Origin: Condylostoma magnum
Taxonomy: Eukaryota > Ciliophora > Heterotrichea > Heterotrichida > Condylostomatidae
Assembly (NCBI GenBank): GCA_920105805.1
Contig: CAKKTI010000025.1
Coordinates: 43,704 to 106,463, forward strand
Direction: 5' to 3'
Length of the DNA stretch: 62,760 nt
Part shown: positions 12,870 through 23,155 of the stretch, piece after piece
How positions within the stretch are numbered: the stretch's first letter is position 1
How the letters are laid out: each line of letters starts with the position of its first letter
Program-made: the position numbers and the translations under genes
Notes under the pieces: model-generated
Told to the model about the DNA's origin: nothing
Seen by the model: only the letters and a program-made list of their open reading frames with translations
Database searches by the model: none

Positions 12870-12944
12870 GGCCATGTAATCTCAGCGGTAGAGGGAAAGG
12901 CACTTATTTCCTTTCGGTCGCAGGTTCAAATCCTGCCATGGTCA
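12870..12944 (+). tRNA. tRNA-like gene with an enlarged anticodon loop
   Basis: A cloverleaf can be drawn. The acceptor GGCCATG pairs with CATGGTC (one G-T), the D stem is TCTC/GAGG with loop AGCGGTA, and the T arm is GCAGG-TTCAAAT-CCTGC; the discriminator is A. A TTTTT tract at 12945-12949 could end Pol III transcription. The anticodon stem AAAGG/CCTTT (extendable by G-C) encloses nine bases, CACTTATTT, instead of seven, with TTA at the centre. If TTA is the anticodon it would read UAA, a glutamine codon here, but position 33 would not be U. There is also one extra base before the D stem. Isotype is unresolved, and a decayed copy is possible. Confidence 0.65.
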
Positions 12945-12952
12945 TTTTTACA

Positions 12953-13717
12953 CTAAAACTTTTTCTAATAATTCGACGATCTCAATGAACTTTCTACTCT
13001 AACACAAGTCTCCTCCAGCAGCTTTAATAAAGTTTCTTCTGTGCTTTGTCTTTCCTGCCGCTCCTGAGCAATACTCTAAAACAGCCTTTATTGCATATCT
13101 TCCATCATTTTAACCATAGTTCCAAAGGTCTCTTCTCTTATTTTCCTTTACAAATTGATTTCCTCATCTAGTTTAGACACTTCATCAGCTACAACTCCTG
13201 CAATTTTTTCACAACTTTCTTCTCTACTCATAGCTTCTTAATCAACAATATTTGCTAGACGTGATAAATTTTCTTCTAATTAGTAATTTTAGTTCTCCGT
13301 CACTTCCTCTCTTAATTTCTTCTCCTTAGCTAATTCTAATCTGAGTTAAAACGTTCTTTCATCTAGCAGTTTGTTAATCCTTTGCTCATGTTCTTATCGT
13401 TATTATTTGATTCCATTTAACTCAATATGCACGTTGTTTTCTACTACTTTTAGTTCCTTAGTTTTTCTTTCATCTATGATCTCTCTAGTCATTCTTTCTT
13501 ATTATAAGGTTTGGGATAGCTTGTCTACTTATTCTCTGTAATATTTTGCTTTGTTTTCTGTGTTTTAAGCAGCGTTTTCTACTTTTTGCTCTAAGGTTTG
13601 ATACTTACTTGTAAATTCATTAACTCTGTGTTGTCTTTCCCCCTCTAAGCCTTATTATAGCATTTAAAGCCGTTAGGAGAGTTGTTTTATTTTTAGTCGT
13701 CCAGGAGACTCGTCCAT
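12953..13717 (-). CDS. SF-assemblin / beta-giardin family protein
   Basis: The protein has 254 residues, nearly all heptad coiled coil, which fits the family (about 270-300). SF-assemblins form striated fibres at basal bodies. Recognisable features are a short non-helical head, a long rod including QQERMTREIIDERKTKEL, and the typical end EETLLKLLEETCVRVESS. Many glutamines are TAA/TAG. The frame reaches TAG 12953, only 8 bases from the tRNA-like gene on the other strand. The next TGA lies inside the tRNA-like gene, so TAG is the likely terminator. The start at 13717 follows TATAAA. Confidence 0.87.
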
Positions 13718-13736
13718 TTTATAGTTTTAGTAATTA

Positions 13737-13844
13737 CTAGTCTTTTAAAGGTAGAAGGGCTAAGGTAGTTGAAATTTTAGGCTGGTTTCTTTCCCTAATT
13801 CTCTCAAGCTCGTGCTGGATTCGTGTGTTGTTAATCGGTTCCAT
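13737..13844 (-). CDS. 35-residue ORF, unknown
   Basis: A short frame, MEPINNTRIQHELERIRERN followed by QPKISTTLALLPLKD, ending in tandem TAG TAA. It sits in the 146 bases between the PP2C and SF-assemblin genes, 20 bases from each neighbour. It has an amphipathic basic helix and no recognised motif. It could be a small gene, an upstream reading frame, or a 5' exon of the SF-assemblin gene, which lies in another frame; no short GT...AG intron joining them was found. Confidence 0.4.
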   Translation of the reverse strand: MEPINNTRIQHELERIRERNQPKISTTLALLPLKD

Positions 13845-13863
13845 TTTAATAATACATTTTAAC

Positions 13864-15015
13864 CTAATTTTCAGTATGAGGCAGATAAGATACTAAGACA
13901 GTGATATCATCTACTACATTCGACTCATTTTTAAGCCATTTGATTCACGCCAAGGCAGCAAGTTTATCCGCAGCTCTTTTAACACTTGTACCTTCCTTTT
14001 AAACGATATTTACAGCTTCTTAATCATGAATAAATTCTCAAACTCCATCTGAACAGATGACAAGAAATACATGTTCTTCCCTTACCTCAATTTCCTCCAC
14101 CTCAGGATCCGGTATAACACCAATATTCTACGCCATGATATCCCCAATTGATCTACTCATTGCAAGTCCTGGTATATTTTAGCCTGGAATATACACTCTA
14201 TATGGAATATCTCCAGGCTGTTTCCTCACCTGCCCTCCGCTGCTTTCAATTCTCATTTTTTCGTCTTCTAACTCCGTTTTATGGTCCCTGGTTATCCTCT
14301 GAGCAACCAACTCCCCGTTTTCAGTGCATGCCAATACAGCTCTTGAATCGCCCACATGAGCAATTGTCAGCTTGTTTTCTTTATATACTGCAACTGTAGC
14401 TGTTGTGCCAGATACATCGCATTTGAAAGTGGAGTTGGGGGAATCGCAAAGTTGTACTAGGTCTGTATGCACTTACCTGAAACTTTCACGTAGGGCTCTT
14501 GGAGTGTCGTCTAAGTAATTTGGATGCTGTTTTATTAGCTTGGGAAGATTTTAGTTGACGTAATGGGATACATGGTGGCCGTGCATACCATGACCGTCAT
14601 AAACTCCTAGTATAAAGCTTGGGCCGTCAATTAGTATACTAAAATCATCCTGGTTTGGACTCTCGGGCTTTAAGCCCTTTTTGCATACTATTGATATACC
14701 CATTTCTTCTAACGCTTTGCTACTAGTTTTATCTCCCTATACATCCATTTTTCTTTCCTGAAAGAACTCTTCTTTCTTATTAGGCACACTCCCCTCTATA
14801 ATAATGTGCTGATCAGCGTCAATAAGATGAGTTTTAAAATCACTCTCAGCAGTAATAATAGGAGGCTAATCCTATTTACCGGGTAATTACTAGTCCCCTG
14901 TAACTAAAATAGATAATCGTTGCCTGCCATTCGGAATGGTAGGCTCGGGACTAGTAGTCATAGCAGTGTTTTCAGACTTTCTCACTTAATTTTACTTCTT
15001 AATACAAGCACCCAT
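13864..15015 (-). CDS. PP2C-family protein phosphatase
   Basis: The 383-residue PPM-type Ser/Thr phosphatase has all main metal-binding motifs: VYDGHGMHGHHVSHYV, SGTTATVAVY, AHVGDSRAVLA, the SRSIGDIMAQNIGVIPDPEV block, VICSDGVWEFI and DDITVLVSYLP. The N-terminus MGACIKK suggests myristoylation and possibly palmitoylation, so membrane attachment is likely. About 90 polar residues precede the catalytic core. It ends at TAG 13864. The LisH-like gene upstream ends only 11 bases before this start codon. Confidence 0.92.
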
Positions 15016-15026
15016 TTTATTACCAA

Positions 15027-15476
15027 CTAAATGTTTCTAACTGATTCTACATAGGAGTATTGATCTAACGCGTGAGGGCCAACACTATGGTCAACCCCTG
15101 ATGAACTTGCGTGTATACTTTCTGGATCGTAAATTGAACTGTTATTGTCATCATTAGAGGGAATATCCTCCAGTATTTCTCTGTATACAATTTACTCTTA
15201 TGGGGAAATAGGTTGCTTTTAGTATTGTATTAATTAGTAAATTGCGGGCATATTGCTTTAATTACCTTATCTTGGCTAGAATTATATTTCATTTTATAGC
15301 ATTTGTTAGGCTGATATTTAAGGTAATCGAATCTTTTAAGCTTAGATCTCTTATTCTAACATTTATTAAGTTTTTGAAACTTTGTGGTGTTCTAAGAAAT
15401 CAAAGAAAAGTTTTAAACTCATTTTTGCGTATTTGCTCTTCTTTAGTTGCTCTGGATCTGTTTTTTCTATTTACAT
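15027..15476 (-). CDS. LisH-like, glutamine-rich small protein
   Basis: The protein has 149 residues. An N-terminal helix pair KMSLKLFFDFLEHHKVSKTQ resembles a LisH/FOP-type dimerisation motif (residues about 18-45). A Q-rich middle follows, in which almost every Q is TAA or TAG, then an acidic serine-rich tail with DIPSNDDNNSSIYDPES. LisH proteins of this kind are often centrosomal or basal-body components; that role is inference. It ends at TAG 15027, 11 bases before the PP2C start. I prefer start 15476, but a start at residue 19 is possible. Confidence 0.68.
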
Positions 15477-15667
15477 TGAATCTTGCTTTTATATAGCTAT
15501 TTTGTAAATTTAATTTCGAAGATCTGCGCGGATTTAATCTAAAATCCCTCCTTTTTAAAGATTTTAAAATATAATTTCTTGCTAATTTGACATTTTATAT
15601 TAAGAGTGAAGAATTGTTTTACTATTTTATACTATAAGGATAACCTATTCACATTTTTAGTAATATA

Positions 15668-16462
15668 ATGAATCCTATTTAAGTAAAGGTGTTTGATCCT
15701 GTTCTGCAAGTCTATAAAGAATTGACTTTGAACGACACAGGAAGAAATTAACCCAAAATTGCACTTGTAAAGCCTTAGATATAAACAGAAAGTAAACAAA
15801 TTAAAAGTATACTGCAGCCTTGGTAATAGATAAAAACAACTAGAAACTAGAACAATAGAAAATATAGGAAAAAGACTTTTAAAGACTACAGAGAATTTGA
15901 TATAATTACAGGAAATTATCGAATAAATAACATAGATAAATAAAAGTTTGATATCAGTTTAAAGAATAGATAAGCTTTTAAATCTCTTAAAAAGAATTAA
16001 AAAATAAATCCCATTACCTGAGAAAATAAAGATAAGTTTCCAGAGCCTAAAAAGTCAAAATCCTTTTGTAAGATAGTTGATTCGGCTAATAGTCGTATTA
16101 ATTTCAGAGCTAGTAGTAATAAGCTAAATTTGAAAAATAGTTTCAGGAACATAAATAACAGTAAGATCGATCAAATTTAACTTATTGAAGACTTTTCTGA
16201 TGCTAAAAGCTATGAAAATTAATTACTAAAAGAAAAGTTTAAATCATTCGATAATAAATAGTCGACTTTGAATTAATCTAATAGTCATATTGATATATAA
16301 AGCCATAAATAGTTGTTTTAAGTGTCCTCATCTGCCTAAATAACAAATAAAGCATCATTACTCAGAACTCCATAGTAAATAAATGCGATAAGAACTTCAG
16401 CTTATAATAATATATTTAAATATCCTATGAATAAGGACTATTTTAGTAATTTATTAGATTGA
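15668..16462 (+). CDS. Basic, low-complexity protein of unknown function
   Basis: The 264-residue frame contains many TAA/TAG glutamines and one TGA tryptophan (NPITWENKDK) and ends at TGA 16460-16462. The composition is rich in N, K, S, I and Q with patches of basic residues, and no membrane segments. It looks disordered. The start lies 191 bp from the divergent LisH-like gene, and its 3' end converges with the long W-rich gene. No family recognised. Confidence 0.6.
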
Positions 16463-16526
16463 TAAACTTTTAGATTATTTAGTATCTGTTATAATCTTGA
16501 TTAAATAAATTTTACTAATTATGAAT

Positions 16527-19500
16527 TCATTTATTTACTAACCTAAGAAAATTGTATTTGATTATTCTTTTAGCTACACTTCGGAATTTAATGAGCCCAC
16601 AGTTTGTGCTAATCTTTTTTATTGGCTGTAATTGTTTTCTATTTTTCAATAAATATTATAGTATAGCTACTTTATCATGTTTTACTTTTTTGTATTTATA
16701 AGAGTATTACTTTATTTCTCTAAACACTGAATTAAGTCGATTCTTCATAATAATGTCTAATTACCTTAAAGCATGTTTCTTATGAGAAGACTTAGGCTAA
16801 TTTCCAATATTCTAGATTAATTGATAAGTTGATTTTAATCTTAAAGTAAAAATACTAAATAATCTTTAAATTGTTCTAAATGTATATATTTACATATAGT
16901 AGAACTTTCAATTTTAGTATATTTGATTTAAAGTATCAAATCCTTGGCAGATCATAAGATTATTTAGGCATTCATACATTTTTAAAGCCTTTAAATCTAA
17001 TTTATTCTTCATTTCTACGTATGGTTTTTATAATAGGTTATTTAAAGATATCTTACTTATTTTATTAGTTAAATGATCTTACTTAGGCTACATTTTAAGC
17101 TTTTTATACATTGATGGTCTGCTTGAATCAGTTGTCCTTTTAATTTATAATACTGGTATCATTTTCGGCTTATCTACAACCTTATATGTAAATACTGCCA
17201 AGAAAAGTTATAAATTTTAATCATATTTCTATATATTCGATAAGCTCTCAACTAATGCAATAGAGGATGTTTTTCTATGCGCACTTCTTCTATATTAATA
17301 TTTAATTCTATTCCAAGAATTTCTCATTTTCTAAGTCTTAGTCTTTTCAAGTATCTTTATTAGATTAACACTTCCAGCCAATGTTTTTAGTTAGAAGTCA
17401 TTACAGTCTACTAAAGTTTTATCTTATGAAGTATTCTCACATTAATCAATTGACTAAAAGTGAAATTCATTTTCAAAACTTGCGCATAAGTAAACATTCT
17501 AATCATTTCCTTCAATTGGCTCTTCAGTTCAACCAAACAAAGATTAAACGTATTCATCTAGTAGTAACATTGGCTTGTAAATTCTTTAATATACTATTTT
17601 TAATGTTTTTTAAACAGCTATTTTCTATCAAGTTGAGAAAAAGCTATATACTTAATACTTTCTTCGAGATTTCTACATTTAATTTGTTTTCTAAATAAGT
17701 AAAGTAGCCGTAGTCTTATGTTATTGAATATAAAATTATAGTTTCCTTCAATATGCAGTATAGAATTTCCATAAAATGAAAAATTTCATTCTAAACTCTA
17801 GTTATTTCTATATTTTTCGCCTTAAAAGGATTCTTAGTTTGGTTTATAACGAACTCCTGGCGCCATAATACCTTTAATTATGAGTTTTAAAAAACCATTT
17901 CCATAAGGCTCTTTGCTCTAAATTAGGATGACCTTTTAAAATCATGTTTCTTACAGCTCATAATATTTTTAATTACTTACTTCTAGGTAGTTTAAACTAG
18001 CTTCACACGAATCTATGCTTTCTCCATTGTTCAAACGCTTCTTTTAGCTTTATTTTCATATGTTTTGATAATACTTGGTGTAAGATAATTCGTTCATCAT
18101 CAAATTTAACTTCTTTCCTGTCATATCGAGGTGAGTTATGCATAGAGGATGCAGTTAAATGAGTTGTTATAGAGTAATTAGTATCGATTATATTTTCAAG
18201 AGCGTACTTTTTATTCCTTTTGATCATTTTCTTTAGTATATCAGCTATAAAACTAGCTATGATTTATGATCTCTCTGGCTACTAGTCTTATGCACTTACA
18301 ATCTATAATACAGATCTTATTCTCTAAATAACATTTTCAACGTATTATTTCTCATCAATACAGTTTTCAATATAAAACTCAATTTAATACCTTCTCATAA
18401 CAGGCATTGCTCTGATTTCAGTCAGCAATTACATACTACTACTTTTGCAAGCAGACCACTAATTAATCAGCTAATCAATCTTATCCATTTTATTACTATT
18501 TCCCTGAAGCTTTGCTGTGAAAATTAACATTGTAATTTTAAAACGCTTCTCTTATTTTCATTATCTTCGAGTTAGGTGAAATTGCCTTGTTATTCTTTAT
18601 TCTTTAGATTTATGACAAGAGAACCTTGTTGTATCCAGTTTTCCTAAAGGCCATTACAAGTAAATTTGTTTCTACATTCTATTACTAGGTTAATTTTTCA
18701 TATTTATTTTTGAAGTTGTATTAACCTTACTATAATTTCGGAGAAATTACTGATTTTGAGCTTCTGGAACGAGGGTGTTTCTTTTAGTATAATTTTTATG
18801 CTAGTATTTTAGTATTATGAATAATATTACTGTCTCTCTTAATAGGAACAGCTGTAATGCACCTTTTCCTTTATTAGGATCTACTAGGCATTTCACTTAC
18901 AGTTTTTGCTCTAGTATGAGTTCTTTGTTAATAATTTTACTACAGTAGCTGATTCAGCTGCATCATTCTTCTTTCTGTTTGTTTTGAGTGTTTATCTATA
19001 ATTTCTTATCTTATACTTGATCCTAATTGATTATTTCTCTCAGTCTACTATAATTCTTTTATACTATTTTTCCAGCTCACTAAGCCTTTGTAATGAATTT
19101 ACTTAACGTTTTTATTTAGATAATTTGTTAGATAAGGAAGTGACTTATTCCTGATACGGCTATGCATGAGTTTTTTTAGAGTTTAATGCCCACTTTTATG
19201 CTGAAATTTATACACTGAAGTATAGAATTTTTCCCGTTTTGCATCAGACTCTTTCATAAACTATGATTCTGATACAACTTCACATGATAATTAGCTTTCT
19301 GTTGCGCTTCCTTAGCTGTTATCAGTAATGCTTTCACTTTTACTATCATTATTAGTATGGGCTGCTTGTACTTAGTTAATTTGAAACCGTCATTAAGAAT
19401 TATAGCGGTGATATAAAGAGCCTCTCACTGAGTAAGCATACTCTATATTCTGTATCAGATTTTTCATATTAATCATAGAGCTGTTTAGAATACTAACCAC

Positions 19501-20793
19501 ATTGGCTCAGTTTTCAGGAGGATGCTGCACTTGTTTCATTTGCATAATTATATTTTACCTGGATTTAAAAACTTACAAAAGCCGACTTAAGGGCTGTAAT
19601 TAGTCAAGAGAGTTTGATCTTAGATGGAATAAAATGTCTAGAGGTGTTAAATCATACAGCTTTGGAGTTAAAAAAGGCTAGTTTTGCTAATAATCCTTTT
19701 TGTTTCGCATTAAAGTAGTTATGTGCTAATTATCGGAACTACCTTTGTCTTTTGTATCTTATTAAGATTTTGTTTTAAGATAAACCATTATTTAGCATAT
19801 ATTCAACAAGGCTTAGCATATTTAATTTAGCTTATCTTGTAATACTTTTGGTTTTTAATTGTTCAGAGGTAATATAGGAATACAAGTGGAATTAGCTACT
19901 TGTAATTAAGATGGCAATAAGTCTTTGTAAGATCTTATTAAGTCGATTTGATAAGCTATATTTTTGTAAACTTTAAATACCTTTTGTAGTTATTAATTGA
20001 TTTTTTATTATGTTCACAATTTGTCTTACTCATAGTCCTCTATTTCCATGTTTCTTTTGTAATAATTGCCTTTTAAGTCAAATTAGTGCATAATTTAATC
20101 AGTACATTTTAGCATTTTCTCGCAATGTAAATTACTGTAAAGCAGAGATTTATGAAGATTGTTAAAATTTATAAGTGTTCCTGAAGTAAATAAGAAAAGT
20201 TTTTATATATGGTCTTAATTGTTACATCTAGATGTATTTTAGTCGGATGTGCTTTAGGAGCATTGCTATAATTCATTTGAGTTTAGTTTTAGACAGTTTT
20301 ATTAGCTCATTCCTGGATTGAAAAATATTTAAGCATTTTTAGCATTTCCTTTTATTTTTGGGGAATTTTCTGAAAGAGAGAATCTTACTAGGCTTATTCC
20401 TTTCTTTTAACATGTCTTTGTTATTGCAGATGTAAAACTTTTCCTCTAACTCTCTATGTACTCTCCTAATAATGGGTATAATCTTCTTGTTTCTTTTATA
20501 ACTTAATTAAGATAATAATCTAGCTACTATAGTTAAAATTCTGATTATTTACAGAAATTGAAATTTTTCTGAGCAATCTACTCATACTTTTTAGTGATAC
20601 TACTACATTTCTCATATATTTGGTTTGCTTCTTTAATACCTATTGCAAATTTTGCTGAGAAGTCTTTACTCTATTTTGCCTATTATATAAGATATTACAG
20701 ATCAGCAGCTTAGCTTGATATAAGTATTGATATTTCTTCTAGATGCTAATTTACAATTAGTCCTAGTCTTGTTATTGATTTTATATTTGACAT
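16527..20793 (-). CDS. Very long W-rich helical repeat protein (Sfi1-like?)
   Basis: The frame gives about 1,413 residues if a 25-nt intron at 18412-18436 is removed; without it the frame shifts by one. The N-terminal half is coiled-coil-like and polar. The C-terminal half has repeated basic helices with spaced W and F, such as LKEAFEQWRKHRF and KFFILWKFYTAYWRKL, similar in style to Sfi1 centrin-binding repeats. Several of these W are TGA, including one at 18003-18005 directly after EQWRKHRFV. If that TGA stopped translation, the remainder would be a second gene starting near 17950. The end is uncertain: TGA 16527, then TAG TAA at 16512-16517. Family assignment is weak. Confidence 0.6.
18412..18436 (-). 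other. Inferred 25-nt intron
   Basis: Read on the minus strand this begins GTATGTAATT and ends ATCAG. Removing it joins the two halves of the W-rich protein in one sensible frame. Downstream of it the alternative frame contains implausible runs of TGA tryptophans. A one-base assembly error would give a similar frame change. Confidence 0.4.
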
Positions 20794-20978
20794 ATTAATA
20801 AAAGCTTATAAAAAATAGTATATGACTATTCATTTATTATAAAATCATTACTTAAAGATATAATTATACTATTCTATGTTTACATATAAGCTCTCATTTA
20901 ACTCAGTAACTAAATAATATATCTCAAATTCAAATAAATATTTATACTCTTAAAACATTCTTAATAAACTTTGTAAAA

Positions 20979-23120
20979 ATGGTAACTTTAAATTAGATTC
21001 TGAATAAAATTCTGAAAGCTCGCACCAATTAAAGCATTTCCTAAAAGTACATATAGACTTATACTTAAGACAGTATTAATTTAACCAGCCGCAGTCTTTT
21101 ACCTAGAGAAGATTCTTTGCAATTTAACCCATAGTAAGTAGACCTACTCGCTTAATCCTCCTAAACCTCTGAGATTCAAACTGACAAATACGTAAGAAAT
21201 AGCAACTTGAAAATTAGAGACATTCCAACAGATAATTGCAAGCATATCAACGTGTGAAAAAGAGTAAGGGCTAAACTAATAACAAGACGAATGCTGCAAA
21301 AACTGTCAAATGATTTACAATTATACGGAACTAACACTGTCATGGACAATAAAGCTTTATAATAACTAGACAAAGGTGAAAAATAGATAAAATAAAAGTA
21401 GGAAATAAGCATGCCGAAATTAATGTTTGCTCCTAATGGTAAGTATAAAAACATATGAAACATTATTCTAGCCTTGCTTCTTTTGCAAACAGCTACAATA
21501 ATGCCATTTAAACTAGCTTTTATTGACTCACAGCCTTTCGATTCTTGGTGATATGCAAATCTGATAATTGATTTTCTGTTTCTTTTCGATATCTTTGTAA
21601 ATTTATCATCTGCTTACTACGACTCAGAGAGTAATATTATTGTAAATAGACGGTAAATCTTCATGAAGTATTTAAAATCTTGGCTTTTAATTGATCTTGT
21701 AGCTTGTATGCCAATGGGATTAATCGAGCAAGTTACTAATCAAGGAGACTCAGAGTAAAGTAACGATGGATCCAACAAATTAATAAGACTTATAAGACTT
21801 CCTCGATTATATAGGCTTTTAAAGCTATCACGAGTGTTTACAGTGATTTAGAATTATAAGTAAGACAGTTTCTTCTATAGATTAATGGAATGACTAAGTG
21901 TGAAATAAAGTATTATAAGGTTAATAGGTTTCTTTGCAACTGTACTGATTTGTTTGCATTTAATGGCGTGTTTTTGGTACTTTTCAGCAAAATTTGACAA
22001 TTTTTCCCCGGATACTTGAGTAGTAAGAGGAAACTACTAAGATAATGATATAGGAAGCCTGTATTTCCTATCTCTATACTGAGCCATGACTACCCTAACC
22101 TCAGTGGGATATGGAGACATTTCTGCCTTAACATATTTCGAAATGTTTCTAGCTATAATTTGAATGTTTTTTGGGTTATTCTTCTTTAGTTTTACTATAG
22201 GAAATCTTTCATCCATGCTTTCAAGCATTGGCACAAAAGAGACAGTTTTAACTACTAAATTAGCAATAATTGATGAGTTTTGCAAGGAATAGAATATAGG
22301 TAATGATATCAAAGCAAAACTAAAGCATTCATTAAGATATACTACTGAGAAACAAGGAGGATCATGGCAGAATAAAATAGGAGTTTTTAGTGAGCTTCCG
22401 AAAAGTCTTAGATGTGAAATTGCAATGGCTTTGCATGGAGGTGCAGCTTCTAAATTGTCATTTTTTAAGGAAAAGGATTAAGTGTTTATATCTAAGATAA
22501 TGCCATTTCTTTAAGCTTTGTATATAAAATGCGACGATTTAATATATAAATAAGGTGAATACGCAGATGAGGTATATTTCATACTTCAAGGTAGAGTAAA
22601 CTATTTCATGGAAGACTGTAAAACTGCGTTTAAAAGTATATAACAAGGCTCTTATTTTGGAGAAATAGAAGTTCTTATGGCCATAAATAGGCAATTTGAT
22701 ACTTTTGCAGCTATGGAGTGTGACTTACTCTTCATGAATAAGTAATTACTTATGGTTATCTAGCAAGAATTCCCAAAGGTTTGAGAGGAAATGAACTAAC
22801 TTGCATAGAAGCGAAATTAATTAAACTTAGAAGCTATTGAAGAGTAGTAAGAGATCGTTAAAATGAAGGATACAGGGATATTCGAAGGGAAGAGTCCATT
22901 GGAAATTAAAGAAATTGTAAGAGAGATTATAGATATAAGGAAAGAGAATGAGTAATTGGACGTTAGCCAAGAGGAAGAGTAAGATTAGGAGTTTTAAATA
23001 TATTCGACGTTAAAGGCGCAAATGGCAGAAATCGCAAATCTTAAAGCTATGTTAAGGCAGACTAACTAAATGATAACAGATCACATTAGGTCTAAGAGTT
23101 AACTTATTAAAAAGTTTTGA
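20979..23120 (+). CDS. Cyclic-nucleotide-binding-domain K+ channel (EAG/HCN/CNG type)
   Basis: The 713-residue channel has a polar N-terminus of about 155 residues, then six membrane segments. S4 has basic residues at every third position (NKLIRLIRLPRLYRLLKLSR). The pore reads LYWAMTTLTSVGYGDI with the K+ filter GYGD near 377-380. A C-linker follows, then a cyclic-nucleotide-binding domain (about 510-640) with GEYADEVYFILQGRVNYF and QGSYFGEIEVL. The C-terminus is coiled coil. TGA encodes the invariant W of the pore helix and about seven more tryptophans. In ciliates such channels shape membrane potential and ciliary beating. It ends at TGA 23118-23120. Confidence 0.95.
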
Positions 23121-23155
23121 GTACAGGGTATTGTAAGTTAAAAGATTATTAATAA

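Noticed and set aside
17381-17698. Plus-strand frame of 105 residues
   Set aside because: It is antisense to the W-rich protein, whose minus-strand frame is longer and has a consistent style.
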